A stretch of DNA of 64,000 bases from Modestobacter roseus (GCF_007994135.1 NZ_VLKF01000001.1:4216001-4280000); one strand, 5' to 3'. Positions 1-9,095 are shown, numbered from the stretch's first letter. The notes: a model not told the origin generated them from the sequence alone. Translations and numbers: made by a program.

Positions 1-196
1 CGCGGCCGTCGGGCGCCCGGCGGGAGAGCTTGATCTTGCCGGACAGCACGACGTAGAGGCTGTCGCCCGACTCGCCCTCGTTGAAGACCACGCGGCCACG
101 GGGCAGCGTCACCGTCTCCAGCGCGCTGGCCACCGGTTCGGCGGCCTCCTCCGACAGCCCCTGGAAGAGCCCGGACTGGGCAAGTACGTCGTCCAC
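1..196 (-). CDS. crp: Crp/Fnr-family transcription factor (GlxR/Rv3676-like), N-terminal part only
   Basis: First 65 or so residues of a cyclic-nucleotide-binding regulator; the rest lies beyond the left edge. The visible part is the start of the cNMP-binding beta-roll: a short helix DDVLAQSGLFQGLS, then FNEGESGDSLYVVLSGKI. It closely resembles the N-terminus of mycobacterial Rv3676 and corynebacterial GlxR. I chose the GTG at 194-196 because GAGAGG lies six bases upstream; another in-frame GTG at 200-202 falls on that ribosome site. A -10 box TAGACT at 250-255 would give a leader of about 45 bases. Divergent nth downstream of the promoter region matches the actinobacterial order. No DNA-binding domain can be seen here, so the subfamily is inferred from similarity and neighbours. 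Confidence 0.85.
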   Translation of the reverse strand, partial: MDDVLAQSGLFQGLSEEAAEPVASALETVTLPRGRVVFNEGESGDSLYVVLSGKIKLSRRAPDGR

Positions 197-249
197 GTGC
201 ACCTCTCGCAACGTCCTCGCGGGAGCGATGGCGACCCGCGTTCCCGCAG

Positions 250-276
250 AGTCTAGGCCCTGTGGCCAGCCTCACC
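250..276 (-). promoter_or_regulatory. Probable crp promoter and self-binding site
   Basis: A -10 hexamer TAGACT (reverse strand, 250-255) lies about 50 bases before the crp start. Just upstream at 261-276 is TGTGGCCAGCCTCACC, which keeps the TGTG-N8-TCAC arms of the Crp/GlxR consensus TGTGANNTNNNTCACA except the last base. Its position over the -35 region would suit negative autoregulation. The match is by eye and the middle bases are poor. Confidence 0.4.
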
Positions 277-344
277 CGTGCGGTCAGTCACCGACCTGCC
301 CACTCAGAGTGGGGTCGAACCGTCGGTGCGCGCCCCGGTCGGGG

Positions 345-638
345 TCAGTCGGGGTCGCGGTCCTCCTCGCCGTGGGTGCTGTCGAAGTCCAGCACCGCCG
401 GCTGCGCAGGCGGCGTCATGTTCCGCGGACGGCGCCGGCGGCGGGCCCGCCAGCGGCTCATCGCCCGCCGGATGCCGGAGGAGGCCAGGGTGCCCACCTC
501 ACCCGGGGTCGCCGTGTCGAGGAAGGCCTCGACCTCGCGCGGCGAGGTCTGCCGGCGCAGCGGCTCCTCGACCCGCTCCATGACGAGCAGGAACGCGATC
601 AGCAACGGCGGGAACAGGATGACGATGAGGGCGACCAC
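345..638 (-). CDS. Small single-span membrane protein, unknown function
   Basis: About 97 residues. The N-terminus is a single hydrophobic helix ([18 protein letters not shown]), followed by a charged cytoplasmic tail with an arginine cluster [11 protein letters not shown] and an acidic end. GTG at 636-638 is preferred because GAGGAGG stands five bases before it; the GTG two codons upstream abuts that site. It lies alone between crp and nth on the strand of crp. I do not recognise a family; similar short proteins with an inner helix and basic tail are common in actinobacteria. Codon use looks normal for the window, so I believe it is expressed. Confidence 0.6.
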   Translation of the reverse strand: MVALIVILFPPLLIAFLLVMERVEEPLRRQTSPREVEAFLDTATPGEVGTLASSGIRRAMSRWRARRRRRPRNMTPPAQPAVLDFDSTHGEEDRDPD

Positions 639-783
639 GAGCACCTCCTCGGCGGCGTCTCCGGGCGGGGAGGCCCGGGCGGAGAGACGACGTCCGTCGT
701 GCGGTCGGGGTGTGCGCCGGGCTGGCTGCCGGACGGTGCACCAGCAGCGAGTATGACGGTCGCTGCCTGTCGGTGCCGACGCC

Positions 784-789
784 TACCCT
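784..789 (+). promoter_or_regulatory. -10 element of nth, leaderless arrangement
   Basis: TACCCT at 784-789 is followed by seven bases and then the GTG at 797, so transcription would begin at or next to the start codon. No Shine-Dalgarno sequence is present before this GTG, which agrees with leaderless translation. Confidence 0.5.
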
Positions 790-796
790 CGGTCGC

Positions 797-1597
797 GTGT
801 CCGAGCCCGTGACCCCGCCGGCCTACACCCGGCCCGCCGCACCCCGTCGTCCGGCGCGCGCCGCCCGGCTGGGCGTCCCGCCCTTCGACCCGGAGGAGAG
901 CCCGCTGGCCCGCACCCGCCGGGCCCGGCGGACCAACCGGGAGCTGGCGCTGATCCACCCCGATGCGCACTGCGAGCTCGACTTCACCACCCCGCTGGAG
1001 CTGCTGGTCGCCACCGTCCTGTCCGCGCAGACGACGGACAAGACGGTGAACAAGGTGACGCCGACGCTGTTCGCCCGGTACCCGGACGCCGCCGCCTACG
1101 CCGGCGCCGACCGGGCCGAGCTGGAAGAGATCCTCAAGCCCACCGGGTTCTTCCGCGCCAAGGCCAACTCGGTGCTCGGCCTCGGCCAGGCGCTGGTCGA
1201 GCGCTTCGACGGCGAGGTGCCGGCCCGGCTGGAGGACCTGGTGACGCTGCCCGGCGTCGGGCGCAAGACCGCCAACGTGGTGCTCGGCAACGCCTTCGGG
1301 GTGCCCGGGCTGACCGTCGACACCCACTTCGGCCGGCTGGTGCGCCGGTTCGGGTGGACCGGGGAGGAGGACCCGGTCAAGGTCGAGACCGAGATCGCCG
1401 AGCTGATCCCGAAGAAGGAGTGGACGATCTTCTCCCACCGGGTGATCTTCCACGGCCGGCGCGTCTGCCACGCGAAGAAGCCGGCCTGTGGCGCGTGCGG
1501 GCTCGCCTCGTGGTGCCCGTCCTACGGGATCGGCCCGGTCGACCCGCAGGTCGCGGAGAAGCTGGTGAAGACGCCGGCCGCCTCGGACACCGAGTGA
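797..1597 (+). CDS. nth: Endonuclease III (DNA glycosylase/AP lyase)
   Basis: 266 residues. Removes oxidised pyrimidines and cuts at the abasic site in base-excision repair. The helix-hairpin-helix reads [13 protein letters not shown] with the catalytic lysine; the catalytic aspartate is in VDTHFGR; the C-terminal iron-sulphur loop has the spacing C-x6-C-x2-C-x5-C ([17 protein letters not shown]). There is an extra basic N-terminal region of about 40 residues before the usual start of the family, as in other actinobacterial copies. The GTG at 797 is preferred to upstream starts because a -10 box lies directly before it. First gene of a tightly overlapping five-gene run ending with marP; its stop shares GTGA with the next start. 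Confidence 0.95.
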   Translation: MSEPVTPPAYTRPAAPRRPARAARLGVPPFDPEESPLARTRRARRTNRELALIHPDAHCELDFTTPLELLVATVLSAQTTDKTVNKVTPTLFARYPDAAAYAGADRAELEEILKPTGFFRAKANSVLGLGQALVERFDGEVPARLEDLVTLPGVGRKTANVVLGNAFGVPGLTVDTHFGRLVRRFGWTGEEDPVKVETEIAELIPKKEWTIFSHRVIFHGRRVCHAKKPACGACGLASWCPSYGIGPVDPQVAEKLVKTPAASDTE

Positions 1598-2172
1598 CCG
1601 GCCGCCTCCTCGTCGTCCTCGCCGCGGCACTGCTGGTGACCGGCTGCACCGCCGACGACGACGCCGCACCGGAGCAGCCGGCCCCGGCCGCGGCCCCCGA
1701 CGTGCGGACCGACCTGACGGCCTGTCCCGAGCAGCCCGACGAGCCGGCGCCGGACGGCGAGCTGACCGGGCTGTCCTTCTCGTGCTTCACCGGGGGCAGC
1801 CTGGACCTCGGCCGGGCCCAGGGGACGCCCACCGTGGTGAACCTCTGGGCCAGCTGGTGCCCGCCCTGCCGGGAGGAGCTGCCGGTGGTGCAGGAGCTGG
1901 CCGACGCGGCCGGTGACCGGCTGCGCGTGCTGAGCATCGACAGCCAGGACCGGGCCGCCGCCGGTGCCTCCTTCGCCGACGACGCCGGGGTCACCCTGCC
2001 CACCGCCTTCGACGAGGACGGCGAGGTGACCGCGGCGCTCGGGCTGCGCAGCCTCCCGCACACCCTCTTCCTCGCCGCCGACGGCTCGGTGGCCCACGTG
2101 CAGGTCGGCCAGGTCCCGTCCCTGGCCGAGTTCGAGCAGCTGGTGGCCGAGCACCTGGGCGTGCAGCTGTGA
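1594..2172 (+). CDS. TlpA-like thioredoxin-fold lipoprotein
   Basis: 192 residues. A lipoprotein signal peptide ends in the lipobox LVTGC (Cys18), followed by an acidic proline-rich linker. The thioredoxin domain starts near residue 70 and has the redox centre [12 protein letters not shown], as in TlpA/ResA proteins that reduce extracytoplasmic disulphides. It should sit on the outer face of the membrane. The start GTG overlaps the nth stop (GTGA), showing translational coupling. The equivalent position in mycobacteria holds a thioredoxin-related protein, and the downstream protease MarP contains a predicted periplasmic disulphide, so a role in handling thiols of exported proteins is plausible but unproven. 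Confidence 0.9.
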   Translation: MTGRLLVVLAAALLVTGCTADDDAAPEQPAPAAAPDVRTDLTACPEQPDEPAPDGELTGLSFSCFTGGSLDLGRAQGTPTVVNLWASWCPPCREELPVVQELADAAGDRLRVLSIDSQDRAAAGASFADDAGVTLPTAFDEDGEVTAALGLRSLPHTLFLAADGSVAHVQVGQVPSLAEFEQLVAEHLGVQL

Positions 2173-2915
2173 CCGTCGCGCCCGAGGACCTGGCCGACCT
2201 CCCCGAGCACGTCCGGCGGCTCGTCGCGACGGCCGGCGAGCTGTCGCTGTGGCACCGGCACGACCCCCGCGCCGCCCGCTCGGCCACCGCCCGCCGCTCC
2301 GCGGTGCTGCTGCTCCTCGGGGAGGGGCCCGGCGGCCCGGACGTGCTGCTCATCGAGAAGTCCGCGCACCTGCGCCGGCACGCCGGCCAGCCGGCCTTCC
2401 CCGGCGGTGGCGCCGACCCGGGGGAGGAGTACCCGGTGGCCACCGCGCTGCGCGAGGCGCACGAGGAGGCGGGGGTCGACCCGGCCGGGGTGCGGGTGCT
2501 GACCACCCTGCCGGCGCTCTTCCTCGGGCCGTCGGACAACCTGGTCGTCCCGGTGGTCGGCTGGTGGGACGACCCGCGGGACGTCACGGTCGGCGACCCG
2601 TTCGAGGTGGCCCGGGTGGCCCGGGTCCCGCTGGCCGAGCTCGCCGATCCGGCCAACCGCTTCCGGGTGGGCCACCCCAGCGGCTACGTCGGCCCGGCGT
2701 TCGACGTCGCCGGGATGGTCGTCTGGGGGTTCACCGCCGCGCTGCTGGACGCCGTGCTCGAGGCCGCGGGGCTGGCCCGTCCCTGGGACGAAGGCGACGT
2801 CCGGCCGCTGCCGGTCCCGCCGCCGCCGGCCGGGGAGCTCGACGACCGCGCCGCGCCGACGGCGGCCGACGACGCCCGGCGCACAGCCGGTCCGCGTACC
2901 GTCCCGGGACCATGA
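2169..2915 (+). CDS. NUDIX hydrolase, CoA pyrophosphatase-like
   Basis: 248 residues. The NUDIX box GGGADPGEEYPVATALREAH EEAGV fits GX5EX7REUXEEXGU (written with a break), at about residues 80-103. Upstream the motif LRRHAGQPAFPGG matches the CoA-pyrophosphatase subgroup (NudL/YeaB-like), which cleaves coenzyme A to 3',5'-ADP and phosphopantetheine. The last 35 residues are proline- and alanine-rich and poorly conserved. The gene overlaps its neighbours on both sides by four bases (GTGA at 2169, ATGA at 2912). The substrate is inferred from the subgroup only. Confidence 0.9.
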   Translation: MTVAPEDLADLPEHVRRLVATAGELSLWHRHDPRAARSATARRSAVLLLLGEGPGGPDVLLIEKSAHLRRHAGQPAFPGGGADPGEEYPVATALREAHEEAGVDPAGVRVLTTLPALFLGPSDNLVVPVVGWWDDPRDVTVGDPFEVARVARVPLAELADPANRFRVGHPSGYVGPAFDVAGMVVWGFTAALLDAVLEAAGLARPWDEGDVRPLPVPPPPAGELDDRAAPTAADDARRTAGPRTVPGP

Positions 2916-3394
2916 GCGCAGCCCAGGCCCGCGCGCGAGCGCGGCGGAGCCCTCGCCCACCGGCACCGGTGCTGCTGGTGGTGCTCGCCCTGCTCGGCGT
3001 CGTGCTGGCCGGGTGCTCCAACCAGCAGCCGGTGCTGCCCGAGGCCACCCGCACCGCCGGCGGCGACGTCGGCACGGTGACGACCACGGCCGACGGCGTG
3101 CAGGAGATCACCCTGACCACCGGCGACGACTACGTGTTCACGCCGGACACCTTCACCGTCGAGCCGGGCACCGTGCGGGTGACCGTGCGCAACGTGGCGG
3201 ACCAGCTGACGCACAACTTCCGCTTCACCCCGGACACCGGCCCCGTGCCGATCGAGCCGGCCATCCCGGTGCTCGGCCCCGGGGAGGAGGACACGATCGA
3301 GTTCGAGGTGACCGAGCCGGGGGAGTACCCCTTCGAGTGCAGCTTCCACATCGCGCTCGGGCAGGTCGGGACGATGACGGTGCGCGCTCCGTGA
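2912..3394 (+). CDS. Cupredoxin-domain copper lipoprotein
   Basis: 160 residues. N-terminal basic stretch, hydrophobic signal helix and lipobox LAGC (Cys35). The mature part is a single cupredoxin fold: candidate type 1 copper ligands are His in QLTHNFRF and, near the end, Cys, His and Met in ECSFHIALGQVGTM. This is a membrane-anchored electron carrier or copper binder facing outward. The gene lies between the NUDIX and marP genes with four-base overlaps at both ends, a place that is empty in the mycobacterial version of this cluster as I recall it. An origin by insertion into a conserved operon is therefore likely. The electron partner is unknown. Confidence 0.85.
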   Translation: MSAAQARARARRSPRPPAPVLLVVLALLGVVLAGCSNQQPVLPEATRTAGGDVGTVTTTADGVQEITLTTGDDYVFTPDTFTVEPGTVRVTVRNVADQLTHNFRFTPDTGPVPIEPAIPVLGPGEEDTIEFEVTEPGEYPFECSFHIALGQVGTMTVRAP

Positions 3395-4572
3395 GCCTGG
3401 TCGACGTGGCGCTGATCGTCCTCGCGATGGTCTTCGCGCTCTCCGGCTTCCGGCAGGGCCTGATCGTGTCGGCCACCTCGTTCGTGGGCTTCTTCGGCGG
3501 CGCGGTCATCGGCGCCCAGCTGTCCGGGCCGATCGCCGACGAGCTGGCCGGGTCCTCGGTCACCCGGGTGTTCGTGGCGCTGGTCGTCGTCCTCGCCGGT
3601 GCGCTGCTCGGTCAGCTGCTGGCCGGGGTGGTGGGGCGCGCGGTGCGCACCCGGGTCACCTGGGAGCCGGCCAAGGTGCTCGACTCGGTCGCCGGGGCGG
3701 TGGTCTCCGCCGCGGCCGTGCTGCTGGTGGCCTGGATGGTCGCGATCCCGCTGGCCAGCTCCCCGTTCCCCGGGGTCGCCGCGCAGGTGCGCGAGTCGAG
3801 CCTGGTGCAGTCGGTCGACCGGGCGGTCCCCGAGCAGGTGCGCTCGCTCTACGAGTCGCTGCGCGACGCGATCGACCGGCAGGGGCTGCCCGACGTCCTG
3901 GACCCCCTCACGCCCACCCAGGCGCGGGACGTCCCGGCGCCGGACCAGGCGCTGCTGGCCAGCCCGGTCGTCACCCAGGTGCGGGGCTCGGTGGTGCAGA
4001 TCCGGGGGATCGCCGGGTCGTGCGCCCGGCAGATCGACGGGTCGGGGTTCGTCTACGCCGACGAGCGGGTGATGACGAACGCACACGTGCTGGCCGGGGT
4101 CGACCGGCCCACCGTCAGCGCCGAGGGGCAGACCTACGACGCCACGCCGGTGTACGTCGACGAGGAGACCGACGTCGCGGTGCTGGCCGTCCCCGGGCTC
4201 CCGCAGGTGCCCCTGCGGTTCACGCCGACGCCCGCGGACACCGGCGACGACGCCATCGTCATGGGCTACCCGGGCGGTGGGGGCCTCTACGTCGGCCCGG
4301 CGCGGGTGCGCGACCGCGGCCCGATCAGCGGACCGGACTTCCGCGCGGTGCGCACCGTCGAGCGCGACGTCTACGCGCTCTACGGCCAGGTGCGCGCGGG
4401 CAACTCCGGCGGCCCGCTGCTGGCGCCCGACGGCACGGTGCTCGGCGTCGTCTTCGCCTCGGCGATCGACGACCCCGACACCGGCTACGCGCTCACCTAC
4501 GACCAGGTCGAGACGGCAGCCGTCGAGGGCCAGCGCGCGGTCGCCGCGGTGGACACCGGCGCCTGCGAGTGA
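3391..4572 (+). CDS. marP: MarP-like membrane serine protease
   Basis: 393 residues, against 397 for mycobacterial MarP. Four transmembrane helices fill residues 1-125 (CvpA-like part), then a linker, then a chymotrypsin-fold protease from about 185. The triad is visible: His232 in TNAHVL, Asp261 in ETDVAVL and Ser339 in GNSGGPL. Cys211 and Cys392 correspond to the pair that forms the redox-sensitive disulphide in the M. tuberculosis enzyme. MarP is needed there for acid and oxidative stress resistance by cleaving periplasmic targets such as cell-wall hydrolases. The start GTG overlaps the cupredoxin stop. It ends 15 bases from the converging hydrolase gene. Confidence 0.93.
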   Translation: MSLVDVALIVLAMVFALSGFRQGLIVSATSFVGFFGGAVIGAQLSGPIADELAGSSVTRVFVALVVVLAGALLGQLLAGVVGRAVRTRVTWEPAKVLDSVAGAVVSAAAVLLVAWMVAIPLASSPFPGVAAQVRESSLVQSVDRAVPEQVRSLYESLRDAIDRQGLPDVLDPLTPTQARDVPAPDQALLASPVVTQVRGSVVQIRGIAGSCARQIDGSGFVYADERVMTNAHVLAGVDRPTVSAEGQTYDATPVYVDEETDVAVLAVPGLPQVPLRFTPTPADTGDDAIVMGYPGGGGLYVGPARVRDRGPISGPDFRAVRTVERDVYALYGQVRAGNSGGPLLAPDGTVLGVVFASAIDDPDTGYALTYDQVETAAVEGQRAVAAVDTGACE

Positions 4573-4587
4573 GCGCGGCGCGCCCGC

Positions 4588-5517
4588 TCAGGCGGTGGCC
4601 CAGTCGGCGATGGCCGCGGTGACCTCGTCCGGGGCCTCCTCGTGCGGGAAGTGCCCGACCCCGGGCAGCTCCAGCCAGCGGTGGGCGCCGGCCACGTAGC
4701 GGTCCGACCCGCGGGCGGTGGCCGGCAGGACGTGCGGGTCCTGGGCGCCGTGCACCTGCAGGGTCGGCGCGGTGACGGGCGCGGCCATCCGCCGGGCGAA
4801 CCGCAGGCCGTCCGGCCGGAGCTGGGAGCGGCCGGCCCAGCGGTAGTACTCCATCGCCCCGTAGGCGGCCTGCGGGATCCGGGCGGCGGAACGGTAGCGC
4901 TCGACCGCCTCGGCGAAGTCCGCGGTGTGCACCCACGACGGCCCCGACCAGCGGCGCATCAGCTCGGCCACCGGGTCGTCGTCGGCGCGGGTGAGGCGCC
5001 GCTCGGGCAGCCGGGGCAGCTGGAAGCGCACGGCGTAGGCCATCGCGCGGCGCTGCTGGGCGTTCGACATGCCCGCGCGCAACAGGCGGGGGTGGGCCGC
5101 GGAGACGACCACGAGCCGGCGGACGGTCCGCGGGTGCAGGGCCGCCATCGTCCAGCCGACCAGCCCGCCCCAGTCCGAGCCGACGACCACGGCCTCGGTC
5201 TCCCCGAGCGAGCGGATGACCGCAGCGGCGTCGGCTGCCGCGGTGGGCAGGTCGTAGCCGCGGGGTGGCTTGTCGCTGGCCCCGTAGCCGCGCAGGTCCG
5301 GGGCGACCACCCGCAACCCGGCCGCGGCCAGCCCGGTGAGCTGGGACCGCCAGGCCCACCAGAACTCCGGGAAGCCGTGCAGCAGCAGGACCAGCGGTCC
5401 TTCCCCGGCCTCCGCGGCGTGCAGCCGGACGCCGTTGGCGGAGACGTCGCGGTGCGACCACGGGCCGGGCAGCAGGGCACTGGTGGCGTCGGGCAGCCCT
5501 TCGCCGGGCAGCGTCAC
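4588..5517 (-). CDS. Alpha/beta-hydrolase, epoxide hydrolase type (EphE-like)
   Basis: 309 residues. Oxyanion motif HGFPEFWWAW near residue 48, nucleophile elbow GSDWGG with Asp115 as nucleophile (aspartate, not serine, marks epoxide hydrolases and dehalogenases), and the C-terminal catalytic histidine in GVGHFPHEEAP. A cap region with scattered tyrosines fits an epoxide-opening enzyme. The same family member stands beside MarP in mycobacteria. Start ATG at 5517 follows the downstream-strand order hydrolase then membrane protein with only four bases to the next gene's stop; both run away from acs. Substrate unknown. Confidence 0.88.
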   Translation of the reverse strand: MTLPGEGLPDATSALLPGPWSHRDVSANGVRLHAAEAGEGPLVLLLHGFPEFWWAWRSQLTGLAAAGLRVVAPDLRGYGASDKPPRGYDLPTAAADAAAVIRSLGETEAVVVGSDWGGLVGWTMAALHPRTVRRLVVVSAAHPRLLRAGMSNAQQRRAMAYAVRFQLPRLPERRLTRADDDPVAELMRRWSGPSWVHTADFAEAVERYRSAARIPQAAYGAMEYYRWAGRSQLRPDGLRFARRMAAPVTAPTLQVHGAQDPHVLPATARGSDRYVAGAHRWLELPGVGHFPHEEAPDEVTAAIADWATA

Positions 5518-5521
5518 CGGA

Positions 5522-6043
5522 TCAGCGCAGGCGGGCGTGCGCGTCCTGCCGGACGACCTGGCCGTCGCGGACGGTGGGCAGGTCGTGCGTGCGCTGGCCG
5601 GGCGCCTCGCGCCGCATCACGTCGGGCAGGTCCTGCAGCGTCTCGATGGTGCGCTCGGGCTTCTTGATCTTCTTGACCAGTCGCCAGCCCACGAACCCGA
5701 CGACCGCGGCCAGCAGCACCAGCAGGGCGAACACGATCAGGAAGGCCGCCCAGCGGGGGAGCCAGACCGCCAGCAGCTCGGCGAGGAAGAAGAAGAAGAA
5801 GAAGCCGGCGAAGGCGAGCATCGCGCCGGCGGCGGCGAACGCCCCGGCCCCGGCCCCGCCCCGCTTCACGGACGCCCCGATCTCGGCCTTGGCCAGCTCG
5901 ATCTCCGAGCGGACCAGCGTGGAGACGTCGGTCATCGCGCTCTTGGCCAGCGTGCCGACCGAGGGCTCGGTGGCGCCGGCGGCGGTCGATCCCGTCAGCG
6001 GGGGCGTCGGCACACTCTGGGCCACGGGTGGCTCCTCACTCAT
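5522..6043 (-). CDS. Phage-holin-superfamily membrane protein (Rv3669-like)
   Basis: 173 residues. A polar N-terminus with a conserved VGTLAKSAMTDVSTLVRSEIELAKAE-type amphipathic segment (broken by length), two transmembrane helices at about 70-95 and 100-125, then a basic KKIKKPE turn and a polar tail. This is the actinobacterial 'phage holin family' protein (PF07332-like), not a true phage gene. It precedes the epoxide hydrolase on the same strand with four bases between. The first helix contains six consecutive phenylalanines coded by a (GAA)6 tract on the plus strand at 5786-5803. ATG at 6043 is chosen over an upstream in-frame ATG at 6094 because the family starts near there; no clear ribosome site is seen. 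Confidence 0.8.
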   Translation of the reverse strand: MSEEPPVAQSVPTPPLTGSTAAGATEPSVGTLAKSAMTDVSTLVRSEIELAKAEIGASVKRGGAGAGAFAAAGAMLAFAGFFFFFFLAELLAVWLPRWAAFLIVFALLVLLAAVVGFVGWRLVKKIKKPERTIETLQDLPDVMRREAPGQRTHDLPTVRDGQVVRQDAHARLR

Positions 6044-6193
6044 CGGCGCCAGGCGGACTCCCGGCGCGTCGGACTGCCGTTGATCGTGCCGCATCCGCGC
6101 GCTCGTCGCCGTCCGGGGTCACCCGGGGGAGGGGGAGGCCCGTGCGGCCGGGCCGCGCGGGCGGCCGCCGGGGGACTGGGCAGCAGGGGGTGT

Positions 6194-6237
6194 GGAGCTC
6201 GTGCTCTGCTCGCCGGGGCGAGAAGAGCACGAGCTCC
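6194..6237 (-). terminator. Hairpin terminator after acs
   Basis: Perfect 14-base arms GGAGCTCGTGCTCT and AGAGCACGAGCTCC enclose a nested CTCGCC/GGCGAG stem. It starts 14 bases after the acs stop. There is no T-tract, as usual in this G+C range. Confidence 0.75.
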
Positions 6238-6250
6238 GGGAGTGCCCTCG

Positions 6251-8227
6251 TCAGTCGTCGGAGCCGCTGGAGGGCAGCTTCGAGCTGATCAGCTCCATCA
6301 CCGAGGAGTCGGTCAGCGTGGTGACGTCGCCCAGCTCCCGGTTCTCGGCCACGTCGCGGAGCAGGCGGCGCATGATCTTGCCCGAACGGGTCTTGGGCAG
6401 CTCCTGCACGACCATGATCTGCCGCGGGCTGGCGATCGGCCCGATCTCCTTGCGCACGTGCAGCCGCAGCTCCTTGACCAGCTCCTCACCCCGGTCGACG
6501 GCGTCGCCGCGCAGGATGACGAACGCGACGATGCCCTGGCCGGTGGTCGGGTCGGTCGCGCCGACCACGGCCGCCTCGGCGACGGTCGGGTGGCTGACCA
6601 GCGCCGACTCCACCTCGGTGGTCGAGATCCGGTGCCCGGACACGTTCATCACGTCGTCGACCCGGCCGAGCAGCCAGATGTTGCCGTCGGCGTCCTTCTT
6701 GGCCCCGTCACCGGCGAAGTAGACGTTCTTGCCGAAGCGGGACCAGTAGGTGTCGACGTAGCGGTCGTCGTCGCCCCAGATGGTGCGCAGCATCGACGGC
6801 CACGGCTCGGTGAGCACCAGCAGCCCGGTGGAGTCGTCGGCGAGCTCGTTGCCCTCGTCGTCGACCACCTTGGCGGAGATGCCGGGGAACGGGTGCTGGG
6901 CCGATCCGGGCACCAGCTTCGTGACGCCCGGCAGCGGGGTGATCATGTGGCCGCCGGTCTCGGTCTGCCACCAGGTGTCCACGATCGGGCAGCGGCCGCC
7001 GCCGATGTTCTTGTGGTACCAGAGCCACGCCTCGGGGTTGATCGGCTCACCGACCGACCCGAGCAGCCGCAGCGAGGAGAGGTCGAACCCGGCCGGGACG
7101 TCGTCGCCCCACTTCATGAAGGTGCGGATGGTGGTCGGCGCCGTGTACAGGATGGTCACCCCGTACTCCTGCACGATCTCCCACCAGCGGCCGCGGTGCG
7201 GCGTCTCCGGGGTGCCCTCGTACATCACCGACGTCGCCCGGTTGGAGAGCGGTCCGTAGACGATGTAGCTGTGGCCGGTGACCCAGCCGACGTCGGCCGC
7301 GGTCCAGTAGACGTCGGTGTCCGGCTTGAGGTCGAACGTGGCCCAGTGGGTGTAGCTGACCTGGGTCAGGTAGCCGCCGGAGGTGTGCAGGATGCCCTTG
7401 GGCTTCGCCGTCGTGCCCGAGGTGTACATGATGTAGAGCGGGTGCTCGGCGTCGAACGCCTCGGCCGTGTGCTCGGTCGACTGCCGCTCGACCAGGTCGG
7501 ACCACCAGACGTCGCGGCCCTCGGTCATCTCGACGTCCTGGCCGGTGCGGTTCACGACCAGCACGCTGCGGACCCCGTCCGTCTTGGTCAGCGCCTCGTC
7601 GACGTTGGGCTTGAGCCCGCTGGGGGCGCCGCGGCGGTAGCCGCCGTCGGCGGTGACGACGACCTTGGCGTCGGCGTCGGTGATCCGGCTGGCCAGCGCG
7701 TCGGGGGAGAAGCCGCCGAAGACGACCATGTGCACCGCGCCGATGCGGGCGCAGGCCAGCATGGTGAAGATCGTCTCCGGGATCATCGGCAGGTAGATGG
7801 CGACCCGGTCACCGGACTGCACGCCCAGCTCGATCAGCGCGTTGGCGGTCTTGCAGACCTCGTCCTTGAGCTGGGCGTAGGTGATCGTGCGGGTGTCGCC
7901 GGGCTCACCGATCCAGTGGTAGGCGACCTGGCTGCCGTGGCCGGCGTCGACGTGCCGGTCGACGCAGTTGGCCGCCACGTTCAGCTTCCCGCCGACGAAC
8001 CACTTCGCGAACGGCGGGTTGCTCCAGTCCAGCGCTTGCTCCCACGGCTGGTCCCAGTCGAGCCGGCGGGCGGCGTCCTCCCAGAAGCCGACCCGGTCGG
8101 CCGCGGCCCGCTCGTAGGTGTCCGGCCCCGCGTTGGCGGCGGCGGCCAGCGCCTCCGGCGGCGGGAACCCGCCCTCGGGCAGCTGGCTGGACAGGCCCTG
8201 GGCGTCGTTCGTCTGGGTCTCGCTCAT
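6251..8227 (-). CDS. acs: Acetyl-CoA synthetase (AMP-forming)
   Basis: 658 residues, the usual length of Acs. Converts acetate, ATP and CoA to acetyl-CoA. Adenylation motifs: [20 protein letters not shown] near residue 270, the [11 protein letters not shown] region, and the C-terminal acetylation/catalytic lysine in [16 protein letters not shown] at 8227 has an excellent ribosome site GGAGGTGGCGC. A promoter with -10 TAGGTT at 8287-8292 and a weak -35 CTGACG 18 bases before it fits. It reads away from a FhuF-like gene. In mycobacteria acs closes the same neighbourhood and Crp regulates acetate metabolism, so control by the crp product at the left edge is reasonable though no clear site was found. 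Confidence 0.96.
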   Translation of the reverse strand: MSETQTNDAQGLSSQLPEGGFPPPEALAAAANAGPDTYERAAADRVGFWEDAARRLDWDQPWEQALDWSNPPFAKWFVGGKLNVAANCVDRHVDAGHGSQVAYHWIGEPGDTRTITYAQLKDEVCKTANALIELGVQSGDRVAIYLPMIPETIFTMLACARIGAVHMVVFGGFSPDALASRITDADAKVVVTADGGYRRGAPSGLKPNVDEALTKTDGVRSVLVVNRTGQDVEMTEGRDVWWSDLVERQSTEHTAEAFDAEHPLYIMYTSGTTAKPKGILHTSGGYLTQVSYTHWATFDLKPDTDVYWTAADVGWVTGHSYIVYGPLSNRATSVMYEGTPETPHRGRWWEIVQEYGVTILYTAPTTIRTFMKWGDDVPAGFDLSSLRLLGSVGEPINPEAWLWYHKNIGGGRCPIVDTWWQTETGGHMITPLPGVTKLVPGSAQHPFPGISAKVVDDEGNELADDSTGLLVLTEPWPSMLRTIWGDDDRYVDTYWSRFGKNVYFAGDGAKKDADGNIWLLGRVDDVMNVSGHRISTTEVESALVSHPTVAEAAVVGATDPTTGQGIVAFVILRGDAVDRGEELVKELRLHVRKEIGPIASPRQIMVVQELPKTRSGKIMRRLLRDVAENRELGDVTTLTDSSVMELISSKLPSSGSDD

Positions 8228-8363
8228 GCGCCACCTCCGGATCCGGGCGCCGCCCTCCCGGCGAGGCGGCGCTGTCTCTGCTGCACAACCTATGGCCCCG
8301 GTCACCTCCCCGTCAGGTGCCCCCGCACGTCGGGTGGGAACGGGGCCGGGCGAAACTGTCGGG

Positions 8364-9092
8364 GTGGATGCCGGCGCGATGCGGTTCGCCCTGCTGCCCG
8401 GTGCGGCGGGGCTGGGGCTGGTACCCCCGCCCTCGGCGGACGCCGTCCCCGCGACCGTGCTGGCCGACCCGGCCTGGACCGGCGAGGTGCTGACGGCGCG
8501 GGCGCCGCGGCAGGGCACCGGCGACCGGCGGGTGCTGGCCACGGTGTGGTGGTACTCGGCCTCCACCGTGCTGATCGGGCCGTTCCTGGCCGGGCTGGTC
8601 ACCGGGGCGCCGGTGTCGGCCCGGCTCGCCGACACCACGCTGCACCTGCTCGCCGGGCGCACCCCGGTCGCGGCGACCGCCGGTGACCCGGCCGTCGGTG
8701 GTGCCCCGGCCGGTGACCTGCGCGCGTCCCTGGCGGCGGTGGTCGCCGCGGTGGCCGCGGCCGGTGGGCTGCGGGAGCGCCCGCTGTGGGCGATCGCCAC
8801 CGACTCGATCGCCAACCGGCTGCTCACGCTCGGCCGGGCCACCGGCGACGTCGCCGCGGCGACCGCCCTGGCCGGCCCACTGGCTGCGGAGATCGGCGCG
8901 CCGCTCCCTGCGCCGCGCTTCGCCGACGTCGCCCGGCCCGGTGGAGGGGCGGTGCGGTTCACCCGGCGGGTCTCGTGCTGCCTGCTGTACCGGGTGCCGC
9001 ACGAGGCCACCTGCACCGCGTGCCCGCGGCGCCCCCCGGCGCACCGCGAGGTGCTGCTGGAGGACGCCGCGAGCCGGTTCCCGCCCGACTGA
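8364..9092 (+). CDS. FhuF-like (2Fe-2S) protein
   Basis: 242 residues. The C-terminus carries [19 protein letters not shown], giving the spacing C-C-x10-C-x2-C that holds the unusual 2Fe-2S cluster of FhuF, a reductase that releases iron from hydroxamate ferrisiderophores. The N-terminal 200 residues are alanine-rich with the WWYSAS and [12 protein letters not shown] segments typical of actinobacterial FhuF-like proteins. Start GTG at 8364 is a choice; the ATG at 8379 is also possible, and no good ribosome site separates them. It is divergent from acs and has no iron box that I can find, although a siderophore-interacting protein is encoded at 58 kb. The reductase role is inferred. Confidence 0.8.
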   Translation: MDAGAMRFALLPGAAGLGLVPPPSADAVPATVLADPAWTGEVLTARAPRQGTGDRRVLATVWWYSASTVLIGPFLAGLVTGAPVSARLADTTLHLLAGRTPVAATAGDPAVGGAPAGDLRASLAAVVAAVAAAGGLRERPLWAIATDSIANRLLTLGRATGDVAAATALAGPLAAEIGAPLPAPRFADVARPGGGAVRFTRRVSCCLLYRVPHEATCTACPRRPPAHREVLLEDAASRFPPD

Positions 9093-9095
9093 CCG

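Noticed and set aside
599-1669. Long minus-strand ORF over nth (356 residues)
   Set aside because: Arginine/glycine-rich shadow of nth, which has all its catalytic and Fe-S motifs on the plus strand.
5522-6043. Prophage holin gene
   Set aside because: Belongs to the housekeeping 'phage holin family' of actinobacteria next to EphE/acs; no other phage genes nearby.
5336-8686. 1116-residue plus-strand ORF antisense to acs
   Set aside because: Composition of a frame shadow; acs with clear motifs and ribosome site occupies the other strand.
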